Of a stretch of DNA of 40,266 bases, positions 25,077 through 32,711 are shown in pieces. Each line of letters starts with the position of its first letter. Positions within the stretch are counted from its first letter, which is position 1. This DNA is from Deltaproteobacteria bacterium. Lineage in GTDB: Bacteria > Desulfobacterota > Desulfarculia > Adiutricales > Adiutricaceae. Below the pieces are notes generated by a model. The model was not told where the DNA came from. It searched no databases and was given only the letters and a program-made list of their open reading frames with translations. A program made the translations under genes and the position numbers. Location: the NCBI GenBank assembly GCA_031273455.1, contig JAISRZ010000007.1, positions 1 through 40,266 on the forward strand, given 5' to 3'.

Positions 25077-25475
25077 TCATTCCAGATAAATCTGGTCGCC
25101 CACGGTCACAATGCCATTTAAGACAACCTTAGCCAAATAAAGGGGCGAAAGGTCCTCTAATAGCTCAATTAAAGCGTCCCCGGAGCGTAAACGGGCCCCT
25201 GGCCCAAAGGCGGCTATTTCCAAAGAAACCACCAAGTTTTCCCCCAAAGACCCATAAGTTAAATCGGGTTTAAGGGCCTTTTGGGCTAAAAACTGGCTTT
25301 CGGCTAAAAGATACAAATGGCCTTGTAAGGCGTCCGCGTCCCCATTTAAACCCAAGAACCGGGTTAAATGGCCTTGGCCAATGTCTTTTTTAGCCGCGCC
25401 CGGAATGTCGCCAGCGCAGACCGCTAAAATCCGACCCTCTTTTTTCTCGGCCAACTTAAACTCCAATACCGCCAT
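25077..25475 (-). CDS. MOSC-domain protein, molybdenum/tungsten cofactor related
   Basis: A 132-aa single MOSC domain. Seen are GLNGDADALQGHLYLLA (the GD.H.G-like core followed by the usual hydrophobic strand), YGSLGENLVV (the hallmark GxxGENL) and ARLRSGDALIELL (the G-x-x-L-x-x-GD strand). MOSC domains are sulfur-carrier or Moco-binding modules related to the C-terminus of Moco sulfurase. The catalytic cysteine of larger MOSC proteins is not evident; the only cysteine is in the N-terminal strand. It is the first gene of the operon with fdhF (91-base gap), so it probably supports cofactor delivery or sulfuration for FdhF. Exact biochemistry of this small subfamily is unknown. Confidence 0.85.
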   Translation of the reverse strand: MAVLEFKLAEKKEGRILAVCAGDIPGAAKKDIGQGHLTRFLGLNGDADALQGHLYLLAESQFLAQKALKPDLTYGSLGENLVVSLEIAAFGPGARLRSGDALIELLEDLSPLYLAKVVLNGIVTVGDQIYLE

Positions 25476-25533
25476 TTACGGGCTCCTACAAGGGGGTTAT
25501 CAGCCAAGATTCATTAATGGAGGGGTATGGCTT

Positions 25534-25563
25534 ATATTAACCGAGTTGGCTCATAATTGTCAA
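25534..25563 (-). promoter_or_regulatory. strong predicted promoter of the MOSC-fdhF-hycB operon
   Basis: On the minus strand a perfect TTGACA (25563-25558), an 18-base spacer and TAATAT (25539-25534), giving a short leader of about 50 nt before MOSC. No FNR or sigma54 site is evident beside it. Confidence 0.7.
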
Positions 25564-26641
25564 TAAAATAAATTCGATAATTTTAAAGGCCAAAACCCCG
25601 GGATAACGGCTAAAACACAAGGTTTTACGGGTTCCAAGCCGCCCAAAATTTAGGGTAACGGCTCTGGTTTTTCTCACAATAAATAAGTTACTTTTTAAAT
25701 GTTTAGAGCCGCGACAATCTAAAGAATTTAATATTTTCCTTTTATTATCTAGACTTCTAATAGTAAAACTCAAATATTTTCGTAAATATAGGTGAATTAT
25801 AAATTTTTTTCGCTAAATTTGCGGTCTAAATTTTAAGCCATTGAAAGCACCGATAAAGTCAGATCGAGGTTTTTAAAGGTTATAAATCAATAATGAAGCC
25901 TTTTTCCGCGGAGCCTCAATTAAAGTGGTATTTGGAGCTCTAAAATAAGTGTCTTTCTTAAAGCGTCTATTATTATTATTACCCTTTAAATTAAATTTAG
26001 CCGAATATTGGGTCGGAACTTTTAAAAGCTTGAGCGCCTCAGTCAATAAATTAGCTATTTTCTAGTCGATAAAAGGGTGTCTATTCACGGCCTTCGCTCC
26101 AAAGAGCCATAGAAGTCCTTCCAGCGACAATCCTTCCAGCCTCTTGTCCCAATCTTAGGGTTTTGGCCTTAAGCGTTCACCATTCTTCGCTCCAATTATA
26201 GATCAGCCCCTATCGGTTGGAAAGGATTTGGGGCTAGGATATTAAGGGATTGTCGGTTAACCAAAGGGCTTAAGCTAGCCATTCGCCCGCTAAAAGGCCA
26301 TTTGTTTTAGCGGATCTCGTTTTGGCGTAGGGGAGAGGGGGATTTTTTTAAGATCTCCCGGCTGGCGCCTTATCCCTTGGCTCCAGGATTATTCACTGGC
26401 TTTGGCGTAGACCTTTCCGACCTGGCTCGCCATTAACGATCCTGGATGGGGGTCGCTAGGAGACCCTATCAGACCAGCTTAAGATTCCCTATGTTGAGAC
26501 CCTGGAGCCATGACAAGGGGTAGGTGAGGTTCTTGGCCGGGCTTGGTCGGTTGCCGGTCGTTTTAGGCGCCTTTGGGCCCTGGTTTGGAGAGGGTGGCGC
26601 GTCAGGCGCAGGGGGATCATTATGTGGATTTAGGATCCTCC

Positions 26642-26670
26642 TTGACTATAGGTCCAGCGTTGGCTATTCT
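26642..26670 (+). promoter_or_regulatory. predicted promoter upstream of the truncated gajA
   Basis: TTGACT (26642-26647), a 17-base spacer and TATTCT (26665-26670), followed by TTAGGAG. If real, the truncated gajA and gajB are still transcribed. Confidence 0.45.
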
Positions 26671-26706
26671 CTTTATATTAGGAGATGAGGGTAGCTCTGA
26701 CTCAAG

Positions 26707-27642
26707 TTGACTAAAAAACCAAAAAGAAGTAGGTGCCCAAGGAATGGTGAAAGAAGATGGGGGAGGGGCGTTAAGCAAATATCGTGCCAGTCATTTAACG
26801 AATATATGTTAAAAGGAAAAAATAATAATTTTCCATCACTTTTAGCCCTTGAAGAACCCGAAGCGCATCTTCACCCAACAGCCATTCGCGCGATATCGGA
26901 GTTGATTCAAAATTTACCTTCGCAAACAATAGTTACTAGCCATTCTGGTGATTTTATTTCATCGGTTCCACTAACTAGTATTCGAAGAGTATATAAGAAA
27001 AATGGTGAAACATTTATAGGACGAATTAGCGACAACAAATTAGAACCAAGAGAAATAAATTCTTTTGAATTTAATATAAAGTGCAATAAAGGTTCGTTTT
27101 TATTTTCAGACTACTGGATTCTTGTTGAAGGCGAATCAGACTATTTGTTTGTTTCTTCTGTCCTTTCATCTTTAAGGGATAAATTGACTAATCTAAGTTA
27201 TTCAATAATTACTATCGCCCGTTTTGGAGGATCTGCGCCTTATGTTAAGATTGCCGAATCTTTAGGAATTATATGGTTTTTATTTGTCGATGGAGATGAT
27301 TCTGGTAAAAATTATATTCAAAATGCGATCAAAGCTTCTGAAAATTACAATATTGATGAAGACCGAATAGTTCAACTTGAGCAAAAATGCTTAGAATATT
27401 TTCTTTGGGATTCTGGTTTTTCTGATGTTTTTGAAAATATTGTTGGTGATAAATATATAAATGCTCTAAAATTAAAGAATATCTCTAATATTCAAGATGC
27501 AATTTTAGAGACAAAAAAAATTAAAGAAAATAAATTTTTTATTGCTAATGAAATTGCTAATAAGATAAAAATTAGCAACAATATACCTGAAAAATTTAGC
27601 GATTTAATTAATAAAATAAACAAAACATTAGGCTCAATATGA
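26707..27642 (+). CDS. gajA: GajA-like OLD-family nuclease, N-terminally truncated
   Basis: A 311-aa C-terminal half of an OLD-type ATPase-nuclease. A Walker B/D-loop region, LLALEEPEAHLHP (45-57), and the switch histidine in IVTSHSGDF (75-83) are present. The TOPRIM nuclease follows: LVEGESD (E141) and VDGDDSG (D195, D197). Full GajA proteins are nearly twice this length and carry an N-terminal Walker A; here none exists in any upstream frame. The first 25-30 residues are basic and lie in sequence of different composition, so the 5' part was probably deleted or replaced. The start is uncertain: TTG 26707, or ATG 26806 with AT-rich context. The stop overlaps the gajB start (ATGA). The TOPRIM site is intact, so residual DNA cutting is possible. 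An OLD class 2 nuclease is the alternative name for the same family. Confidence 0.8.
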   Translation: MTKKPKRSRCPRNGERRWGRGVKQISCQSFNEYMLKGKNNNFPSLLALEEPEAHLHPTAIRAISELIQNLPSQTIVTSHSGDFISSVPLTSIRRVYKKNGETFIGRISDNKLEPREINSFEFNIKCNKGSFLFSDYWILVEGESDYLFVSSVLSSLRDKLTNLSYSIITIARFGGSAPYVKIAESLGIIWFLFVDGDDSGKNYIQNAIKASENYNIDEDRIVQLEQKCLEYFLWDSGFSDVFENIVGDKYINALKLKNISNIQDAILETKKIKENKFFIANEIANKIKISNNIPEKFSDLINKINKTLGSI

Positions 27643-29570
27643 TTGAATCACGTCAATTTAACGAGAATCAACAGAAAGCTATTGACTGGAATGACGAACC
27701 TCTTCTGGTAATAGCTGGTCCTGGATCAGGGAAAACTGCGGTTATTACCGCTAGGATAGTTCGTATTTTAGAAGAATCAAAAGGAGAATATTTTCGGATT
27801 TTAGGTTTGACTTTCACAAATAAGGCAGCCGCTGAAATGCGAACGAGAGTGCATGAACTCGCGCCATCTGAAATTAATAGACTGCGCTTGACAACATATC
27901 ACTCCTTCGCGGCGGAGTTTCTACGACAAAATGGATCACACATTGGTCTGAAGCCTGATTTCGAAATATTACCAAACGACGCTGATAGACTCGCTTTGAT
28001 TGAGGAATCTATAAAGATAGCGCGTAAGGAAAGTTCCTACGAGATCCCTGATTATTTTGACTCCAAATGTCTTTTACCAATAATATCATTTCTGCTTGGC
28101 TTCTGTATAACGCCAGATGACGCTGAAGAAAAATTAAAAAATAGCAATATTAATTTTTATAAGTCAATAGCTCTTATTTATAAAAATTATTGGGAACGTT
28201 TAACAAACGTTAATGCGCTTGATTTTCAAAGTTTAATAGCAAAAGCTATTTTTCTTTTTAAAAAAGTCCCATTTCTCGCCAAAAAACTCCGTATCGCATA
28301 TCGACATTTACTTGTTGATGAATTTCAGGATACAAATTACGCTCAATATGAATTTTTACGTTGCTTAGCGACACCAAATACGAAATCTTTATTTGTTGTT
28401 GGAGATGATGATCAGACTATTTATGAATGGAATGGCGCTAACAATAAAAGATTTCAAAGTTTACGTTCTGATTTTAATATGAAAGAAATTCAATTAACCC
28501 AAAATTACCGTTGCCCTAGATTAGTTATCGAAATGGCTAATTCATTAATATCAAATAACCATGAAAGGTATATTGGGAAAAAACCATTAATCGCGATTAA
28601 AGAAGGGAATAATTTTCAACAAAACGTTAAAATATTTCGTTTTAACGATATTAAAGATGAATTACGATGGGTTGCGAAAGATATATCTACCATTCCGGAA
28701 AATGAACTAGGAAATTGTGTTGTTTTATCAAGAACTAATCGTTTGTTAAAGCTTATTAAAGATGAATTAGATAGTAATAATGTAAAATCTTATTTATTAT
28801 CTAATAAACATGAATTTTCTAGCCATCCTTTGAGAATGTTATTTTCAATTCTTAATCTTATGATAGCTAAAGATAATATAAAAGCTCTTAACATCCTTTC
28901 TTCATCTTTTTTCTCCATTGAAAACATAGAAGTAGATTTAGATTTAGTAATAACCAGAGCTTCGGGGAATGGCTCGAATTTATTAGCGATATGGATTGAA
29001 GAAATATTACTTAAAAACGAATTGTCAGACAATTCTAGAGTTTTTTTTATAGAAGGTATTAAACCTTTATTTAATAGTTTAAATTATAAAGATTTTTCTA
29101 ATAGTTTATTTAGTTGGTATACGAATAATGAGCATAATAATGCTCAATTACATCATAACATGTTTGATTTATTTTTAGAAGAAAAAGAAATATGGATTGG
29201 TTTATACAATGAAATTTCAAATAAATTTATAGAAGGAGAAATAGGCCTGCATCAGTTTCTACAAGAAGTCAATCTATCATCTAAAGCACCAAGAAAACAT
29301 CCTAATGCGGTTTCTTGCTTTACAATACACTCTTCTAAAGGTCTTGAATTTAAATATGTTTATTTAATTGGTATGATTGAGAACCAATTACCATCATTTA
29401 ACGCCGTAAAAAAGGGGGATAATTCCCGCGAAATGGAGGAAGAAAGGCGAAGTTGCTTTGTCGCTTTAACCCGAACAGTCAATAATTTAACCATGACTTT
29501 TTCAAATAGGGCTTTTGATCGCAGTCAATCTCCTTCTAGATTTCTCACCGAGATGAATATCACGCTATAA
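27639..29570 (+). CDS. gajB: GajB-like UvrD/Rep superfamily 1 helicase
   Basis: A 643-aa SF1A helicase with all motifs intact: Walker A AGPGSGKT (26-33), Ia LTFTNKAAAEMRTR, II VDEFQDTNYAQ, III GDDDQTIYEWNGA, IV QNYRCPRLV, V TIHSSKGLEFKYVYLIG and VI FVALTRTVNNL. It starts four bases inside gajA (ATGA overlap), the arrangement of Gabija loci, in which GajB senses nucleotide depletion or DNA ends and activates GajA nuclease against phage. It is AT-rich compared with the metabolic genes, suggesting transfer. It is longer than the roughly 500-aa reference GajB but within range of the family. Without full-length GajA, its defensive role is uncertain. Confidence 0.88.
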   Translation: MIESRQFNENQQKAIDWNDEPLLVIAGPGSGKTAVITARIVRILEESKGEYFRILGLTFTNKAAAEMRTRVHELAPSEINRLRLTTYHSFAAEFLRQNGSHIGLKPDFEILPNDADRLALIEESIKIARKESSYEIPDYFDSKCLLPIISFLLGFCITPDDAEEKLKNSNINFYKSIALIYKNYWERLTNVNALDFQSLIAKAIFLFKKVPFLAKKLRIAYRHLLVDEFQDTNYAQYEFLRCLATPNTKSLFVVGDDDQTIYEWNGANNKRFQSLRSDFNMKEIQLTQNYRCPRLVIEMANSLISNNHERYIGKKPLIAIKEGNNFQQNVKIFRFNDIKDELRWVAKDISTIPENELGNCVVLSRTNRLLKLIKDELDSNNVKSYLLSNKHEFSSHPLRMLFSILNLMIAKDNIKALNILSSSFFSIENIEVDLDLVITRASGNGSNLLAIWIEEILLKNELSDNSRVFFIEGIKPLFNSLNYKDFSNSLFSWYTNNEHNNAQLHHNMFDLFLEEKEIWIGLYNEISNKFIEGEIGLHQFLQEVNLSSKAPRKHPNAVSCFTIHSSKGLEFKYVYLIGMIENQLPSFNAVKKGDNSREMEEERRSCFVALTRTVNNLTMTFSNRAFDRSQSPSRFLTEMNITL

Positions 29571-29679
29571 CTCTATATTAGCCATTAACATCGGAAAATC
29601 GCCCACTCCTTCTAGATTTCTCACCGAGATGAATATAACGCTATAACTCTATATTAGCCATTAATATCGGAAAATCGCC
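29530..29679 (+). repeat. tandem duplication of the gajB 3' end
   Basis: Positions 29530-29603 and 29606-29679 are nearly identical 74-bp copies (period 76, two mismatches). The first contains the last codons and stop of gajB; the second repeats the coding tail (SPSRFLTEMNITL-like) after the stop. It is a recent local duplication at the right boundary of the Gabija-like genes. Confidence 0.92.
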
Positions 29680-29920
29680 GATGACAGCCTGATTTTAATT
29701 GACACTACCACTAATCGAAGGTTCCATGTCCCATAAAACCGATTAATAGCGGAAATAAAGCGGTCAGGCTGGATTGAGTGTTTTTTTACTTGAGGGTTTT
29801 TCCTATATGATCCAGGGGAAAAGGCTAGTAATTTACCTCACTATAGGGGGTAGCTATAAACCCGTGAAGGGATACGTTTTTCTTTTGGCCGTAAACCTTC
29901 GTAAAAAATTAGGCTAACCC
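29571..29920. other. 350-bp non-coding region between gajB and fmdE
   Basis: Holds the second copy of the gajB tail, a long-range 8-bp dyad (CAGCCTGA and TCAGGCTG), and a T7-type promoter-like sequence at 29829-29850. No gene or clear intrinsic terminator for either flank is visible. Confidence 0.5.
29829..29850 (+). promoter_or_regulatory. sequence resembling a T7-group phage RNA polymerase promoter
   Basis: TAAT-TTAC-CTCACTATAGGG-GG aligns without gaps to the T7 class III promoter TAAT-ACGA-CTCACTATAGGG, with all four mismatches in the -13 to -10 block. It points rightwards, antisense to fmdE and selA. No phage polymerase gene is visible in the window, so it may be a remnant, a decoy or chance. 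Confidence 0.35.
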
Positions 29921-30496
29921 TTAAAACGGGCCGATTTGGCGTTTTAAGGGCAAGGCTTTGTAATAGGCCTCCCCAGCGCAGGCCCGGCAGATGGGCCCGT
30001 CTTTAGAGTTAACGTCCCGACCGTCCAAAACGTCCTCCCCGCAGATGGGGCAAGTGATCCGTCTTTGGGGCCGACCCGGTAGGTCCTCGGGTTTTAAGGG
30101 GACGACCACCTCTTGGATCAAAAATATGTCCTCATCGGCGTATTGGCTCCAAAAGCCAATAAGGTCAGTTACGTCTTTAGCCGGTTTAATATGGGAGGTC
30201 GCGGCCACCCGATAAGCTTGGCGGGTGTTTAAGTCTAAAAAGGTCATGGCCGCTTTGCCGAAGTTGTACATGATTAAACGCCGCCGCCCAATGGTGATCC
30301 CGGTGACCACGTAGGCCGCGTCGGCTAAGCAGCGGTTGGTCTCAATAAAGAGCATCAGATCTCTTTGGGGTTTCTCCGGGTCTAAGGACAGTAAGCTTAA
30401 GCCCTTTAAGACCATCCTTAGGCCCAAGATCTGCCCACTACAGAGGTGACCGTGATACTCTTTGGCCCGGTCGAGGTAATCTAACCAAGTGACCAT
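29921..30496 (-). CDS. FmdE-family protein with C-terminal zinc finger
   Basis: A 191-aa protein. The N-terminal FmdE domain has YHGHLCSGQILGLRM (14-28), with the conserved H-G-H-L-C motif, then NRCLADAAYVVTGITIGRRR and YNFGKAAMTFLD. The C-terminus is a treble-clef zinc finger with C149, C152, C170 and C173 (CPICG, CRAC). FmdE was named from a gene beside molybdenum formylmethanofuran dehydrogenase in methanogens; bacterial homologues cluster with Mo/W enzyme genes and are thought to bind metal or cofactor, but no activity is settled. It lies 8 bases downstream of selA in the same direction and is almost certainly cotranscribed, tying it to selenium and formate metabolism here. Confidence 0.88.
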   Translation of the reverse strand: MVTWLDYLDRAKEYHGHLCSGQILGLRMVLKGLSLLSLDPEKPQRDLMLFIETNRCLADAAYVVTGITIGRRRLIMYNFGKAAMTFLDLNTRQAYRVAATSHIKPAKDVTDLIGFWSQYADEDIFLIQEVVVPLKPEDLPGRPQRRITCPICGEDVLDGRDVNSKDGPICRACAGEAYYKALPLKRQIGPF

Positions 30497-30504
30497 AAGC
30501 GCCG

Positions 30505-31941
30505 CTAGAGCCCCATAAAGGGGCTAACTTTAACCGGGCTGCCCACGACTTCGCCCCAGGCGGCGGTTAAGCTGGTTTTTAAAGGCCCATACTCGTCCGG
30601 GGAGATGGTCCGAACGTCCAAAAGGAGTTGGTCATGGCTGATCCTAGCCACCACCGGGGTCTTCTGGCGCCTTAACTTTTCCTCCAATAACGAGACGTTA
30701 TTGACTAAACTTTCAATGGCCACCGCGAAGGAGGGCAACGGGCTTTCCGGGGCGGCCCCGCCCCCAGCTTGCCCATCCACCGGGACGACCGAGAGCTTTA
30801 ACCCGGGAAACGGGCCTAAAAATCTTTTTAAGCGGATGGCTGCGGTCTTTAGCTCCTCAATAGTTAAATGGAGAGCCCGCCAGACCGGGATCTTTTTCTT
30901 GCCCTCGTCTTGGTCTTGGGCCAGAAGTAAAGTGGCTTCCAAGGCGGCTAAAGACATCTTGTCCAAGCGGGCCACCCGGGTTAGAGGGTGACTTTTTAGT
31001 TGGCTAATGATTGGCCGTTTACCGGCGATGATCCCGGCTTGGGGCCCGCCTAAAAGCTTATCCCCGCTAAAAGAGACCACATCGGCCCCAGCGCTTAAGG
31101 CCTTTTTGACCGTGGTCTCGTTGATCCCCAAAGGCTCTAAATCCACTAAACTGCCGCTCCCCAAGTCCACGACCAGGGGGAGGTTGACCGCCCGAGCCAA
31201 GGCCGACAGCTCCTCAATCTCCACCTGGCTAGCGTAGCCGATCTGCCGGAAATTGGAGGCGTGGACCTTTAAGATCAAAGCCACGTGGTCTAAGGTCGCG
31301 GCCCGGCGGTAGTCGTCAATGCGGGTTTGGTTGGTGGAGCCCACTTCCACTAGGGTGACCCCAGCGGCCTCAATGATGTCCGATAACCGAAAAGACCCGC
31401 CAATCTCCACTAGCTCCCCTCTAGAGACAATGACTTTCCGGTCTTTGGCTAAAGAGGCCATTAAAAGAAAAAGGGCCGCGGCGTTATTGTTGACGGCTAA
31501 GGCGCTCTCCGACCCGGTTAGCTCCACCAAGAGCTCTTCCACGGGTTTTAAGCGGTCAGCCCGACGACCGGTTAAATGGTCATACTCTAAGTTAGAGTAG
31601 GACTGGGCCGTTAACCGGACCCTTTCCAAAGCCTCCCAGGCCAAGGGGGCTCGGCCCAGGTTAGTGTGTAAGACCACGCCGGTGGCGTTAATCAGGGGTT
31701 TAAAGCGGGCTTGGTTTAAGTCTTGGGTCTTTTTCTTGACCATTTCCAAGACTATCTGGTCGGCGGGCACGGCCAATAACCGGCGCTCTAGGATCTCGGC
31801 CCGGAGCTCGGATAAGACTAGGCGGGCGGCCTTAAGAAGCCGGGCGTGGGACTGATCCTGGAGATCCTCGTCCTTTAGGGCCCAGCCAATCACTTTTTCC
31901 ACTTTAGGAATACGTTTTAAAATTTCTGGTGGTCCTGACAT
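30505..31941 (-). CDS. selA: L-seryl-tRNA(Sec) selenium transferase
   Basis: A 478-aa pyridoxal-phosphate enzyme that converts Ser-tRNA(Sec) to Sec-tRNA(Sec) using selenophosphate. Seen are INATGVVLHTNLGRAPL (84-100), YSNLEYDHLTGRRADR, the SVGS-like EVGSTNQTRIDDY, and the PLP lysine K295 in SFSGDKLLGGPQAG. The length fits bacterial SelA. The start ATG at 31941 lies in a weak ribosome-binding context. A TATAAT is about 55 bases upstream. It is followed at once by fmdE. Its substrate tRNA is encoded at 4792-4888. Confidence 0.97.
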   Translation of the reverse strand: MSGPPEILKRIPKVEKVIGWALKDEDLQDQSHARLLKAARLVLSELRAEILERRLLAVPADQIVLEMVKKKTQDLNQARFKPLINATGVVLHTNLGRAPLAWEALERVRLTAQSYSNLEYDHLTGRRADRLKPVEELLVELTGSESALAVNNNAAALFLLMASLAKDRKVIVSRGELVEIGGSFRLSDIIEAAGVTLVEVGSTNQTRIDDYRRAATLDHVALILKVHASNFRQIGYASQVEIEELSALARAVNLPLVVDLGSGSLVDLEPLGINETTVKKALSAGADVVSFSGDKLLGGPQAGIIAGKRPIISQLKSHPLTRVARLDKMSLAALEATLLLAQDQDEGKKKIPVWRALHLTIEELKTAAIRLKRFLGPFPGLKLSVVPVDGQAGGGAAPESPLPSFAVAIESLVNNVSLLEEKLRRQKTPVVARISHDQLLLDVRTISPDEYGPLKTSLTAAWGEVVGSPVKVSPFMGL

Positions 31942-31993
31942 CCGATAGGTCCCTAGACTTAAGGATTAGCTAAAACGCGCTTAGCCAATAGTT

Positions 31994-31999
31994 ATTATA
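31994..31999 (-). promoter_or_regulatory. possible -10 element of selA
   Basis: A perfect TATAAT on the minus strand, 53 bases upstream of the selA ATG. No good -35 is seen at 16-18 bases, so the promoter is tentative. Confidence 0.35.
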
Positions 32000-32054
32000 C
32001 TAGATTTACGATTTTTTAAGGATACATCCTCTTAGGTCCCGCCAAAAATCCCGG

Positions 32055-32096
32055 AAAAAACGTATTAAGCCCGTAAAATAGGGGCCTCGGGCTTAA
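32055..32096 (-). terminator. probable terminator of selD-yedF
   Basis: On the minus strand TTAAGCCCG and CGGGCTTAA form a perfect 9-bp stem with a 14-base loop (32096-32065). A T-run follows after four bases (32060-32055). It lies 15 bases past the yedF stop. Confidence 0.6.
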
Positions 32097-32110
32097 GGTC
32101 AGCTTAAGGT

Positions 32111-32686
32111 TTAGACGTTAATGAGCTTACCAGCCTGGCTCATGGTGGAGACAATGGCGTACATATTGGTGATGGCCCCGACTTTAAGCCGTTCCTTTAG
32201 CCCATAAAAGTCCAAGCAGGCCCCACAGGTGGAAATAACCACCCCCTGGTCGGCCAAGGTGGCTAAATCCTGTAAGCTATCCGAGCCCTCGCAAGTTAAA
32301 AAGGCCCCGCCATTAAAGAACAAAAGGTACTCGGGCCGGGGCTCGGACTCGGTTAAGGAGAAGATAAAGGCCTTTAGTAGGTTCCGGCCCAAGGTCTGGT
32401 CCCCGTTACCTAAAGTCCCTTGGCTAATGGCCACCACCAAGCCGCCCTCTTGGGCGGTGGCTGGGGCTTTGGCTTTAACCCCAATAACGACCTCAAAGTT
32501 TTTATCAATAGCCTTGGAGCTGACCTCATGGCCTAAGGTCTTAGCCATTTTGGCTAGGTTTTGGACGGCGATGTCATTATCCACCAGGACCACGAGGGTG
32601 TCGCCCGGAGTGGCTTGTTTTAAGGCTTTTTTCGCCCCAATAACCGGTAAAGGGCAGGGTTGACCTAACATGTCGAGAGTAGCCAC
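32111..32686 (-). CDS. yedF: selenium metabolism protein YedF (TusA-like plus DsrE-like)
   Basis: A 191-aa two-domain protein. The N-terminal TusA/SirA-like fold has the CPxP motif with C11 (DMLGQPCPLPVIGAKKAL); the C-terminal DsrE-like domain contains LLFFNGGAFLTCEGS and VVISTCGACLDFYGL. This fused form is a marker of organisms with selenium metabolism and is proposed to handle selenium or sulfur as a persulfide or perselenide. The start is GTG at 32686 with a good AAGGAGA. It follows selD by 25 bases in the same direction, so selD-yedF is one operon. Exact function is unproven in the family. Confidence 0.93.
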   Translation of the reverse strand: MATLDMLGQPCPLPVIGAKKALKQATPGDTLVVLVDNDIAVQNLAKMAKTLGHEVSSKAIDKNFEVVIGVKAKAPATAQEGGLVVAISQGTLGNGDQTLGRNLLKAFIFSLTESEPRPEYLLFFNGGAFLTCEGSDSLQDLATLADQGVVISTCGACLDFYGLKERLKVGAITNMYAIVSTMSQAGKLINV

Positions 32687-32711
32687 GAGTTCTCCTTACT
32701 TAATGGCGGTC

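Larger units (their letters stand above)
25476..26706. other. 1.23-kb intergenic region between the fdhF operon and the Gabija-like genes
   Basis: Contains the MOSC-fdhF promoter at its left end and a gajA-side promoter at its right end. In between I see no intact gene or RNA. A 10-bp inverted repeat (TGGCTCCAGG 26378-26387, CCTGGAGCCA 26501-26510) is present. Base composition shifts from AT-rich (to about 26050) to more GC-rich (26050-26640), as in a patchwork of decayed sequence. Confidence 0.5.

Noticed and set aside
26040..26640. Possible CRISPR or repeat array from recurring CCTTCCAGC and short dyads
   Set aside because: Repeats are 9-10 bases, irregularly spaced and only two copies each; there are no cas genes in the window.
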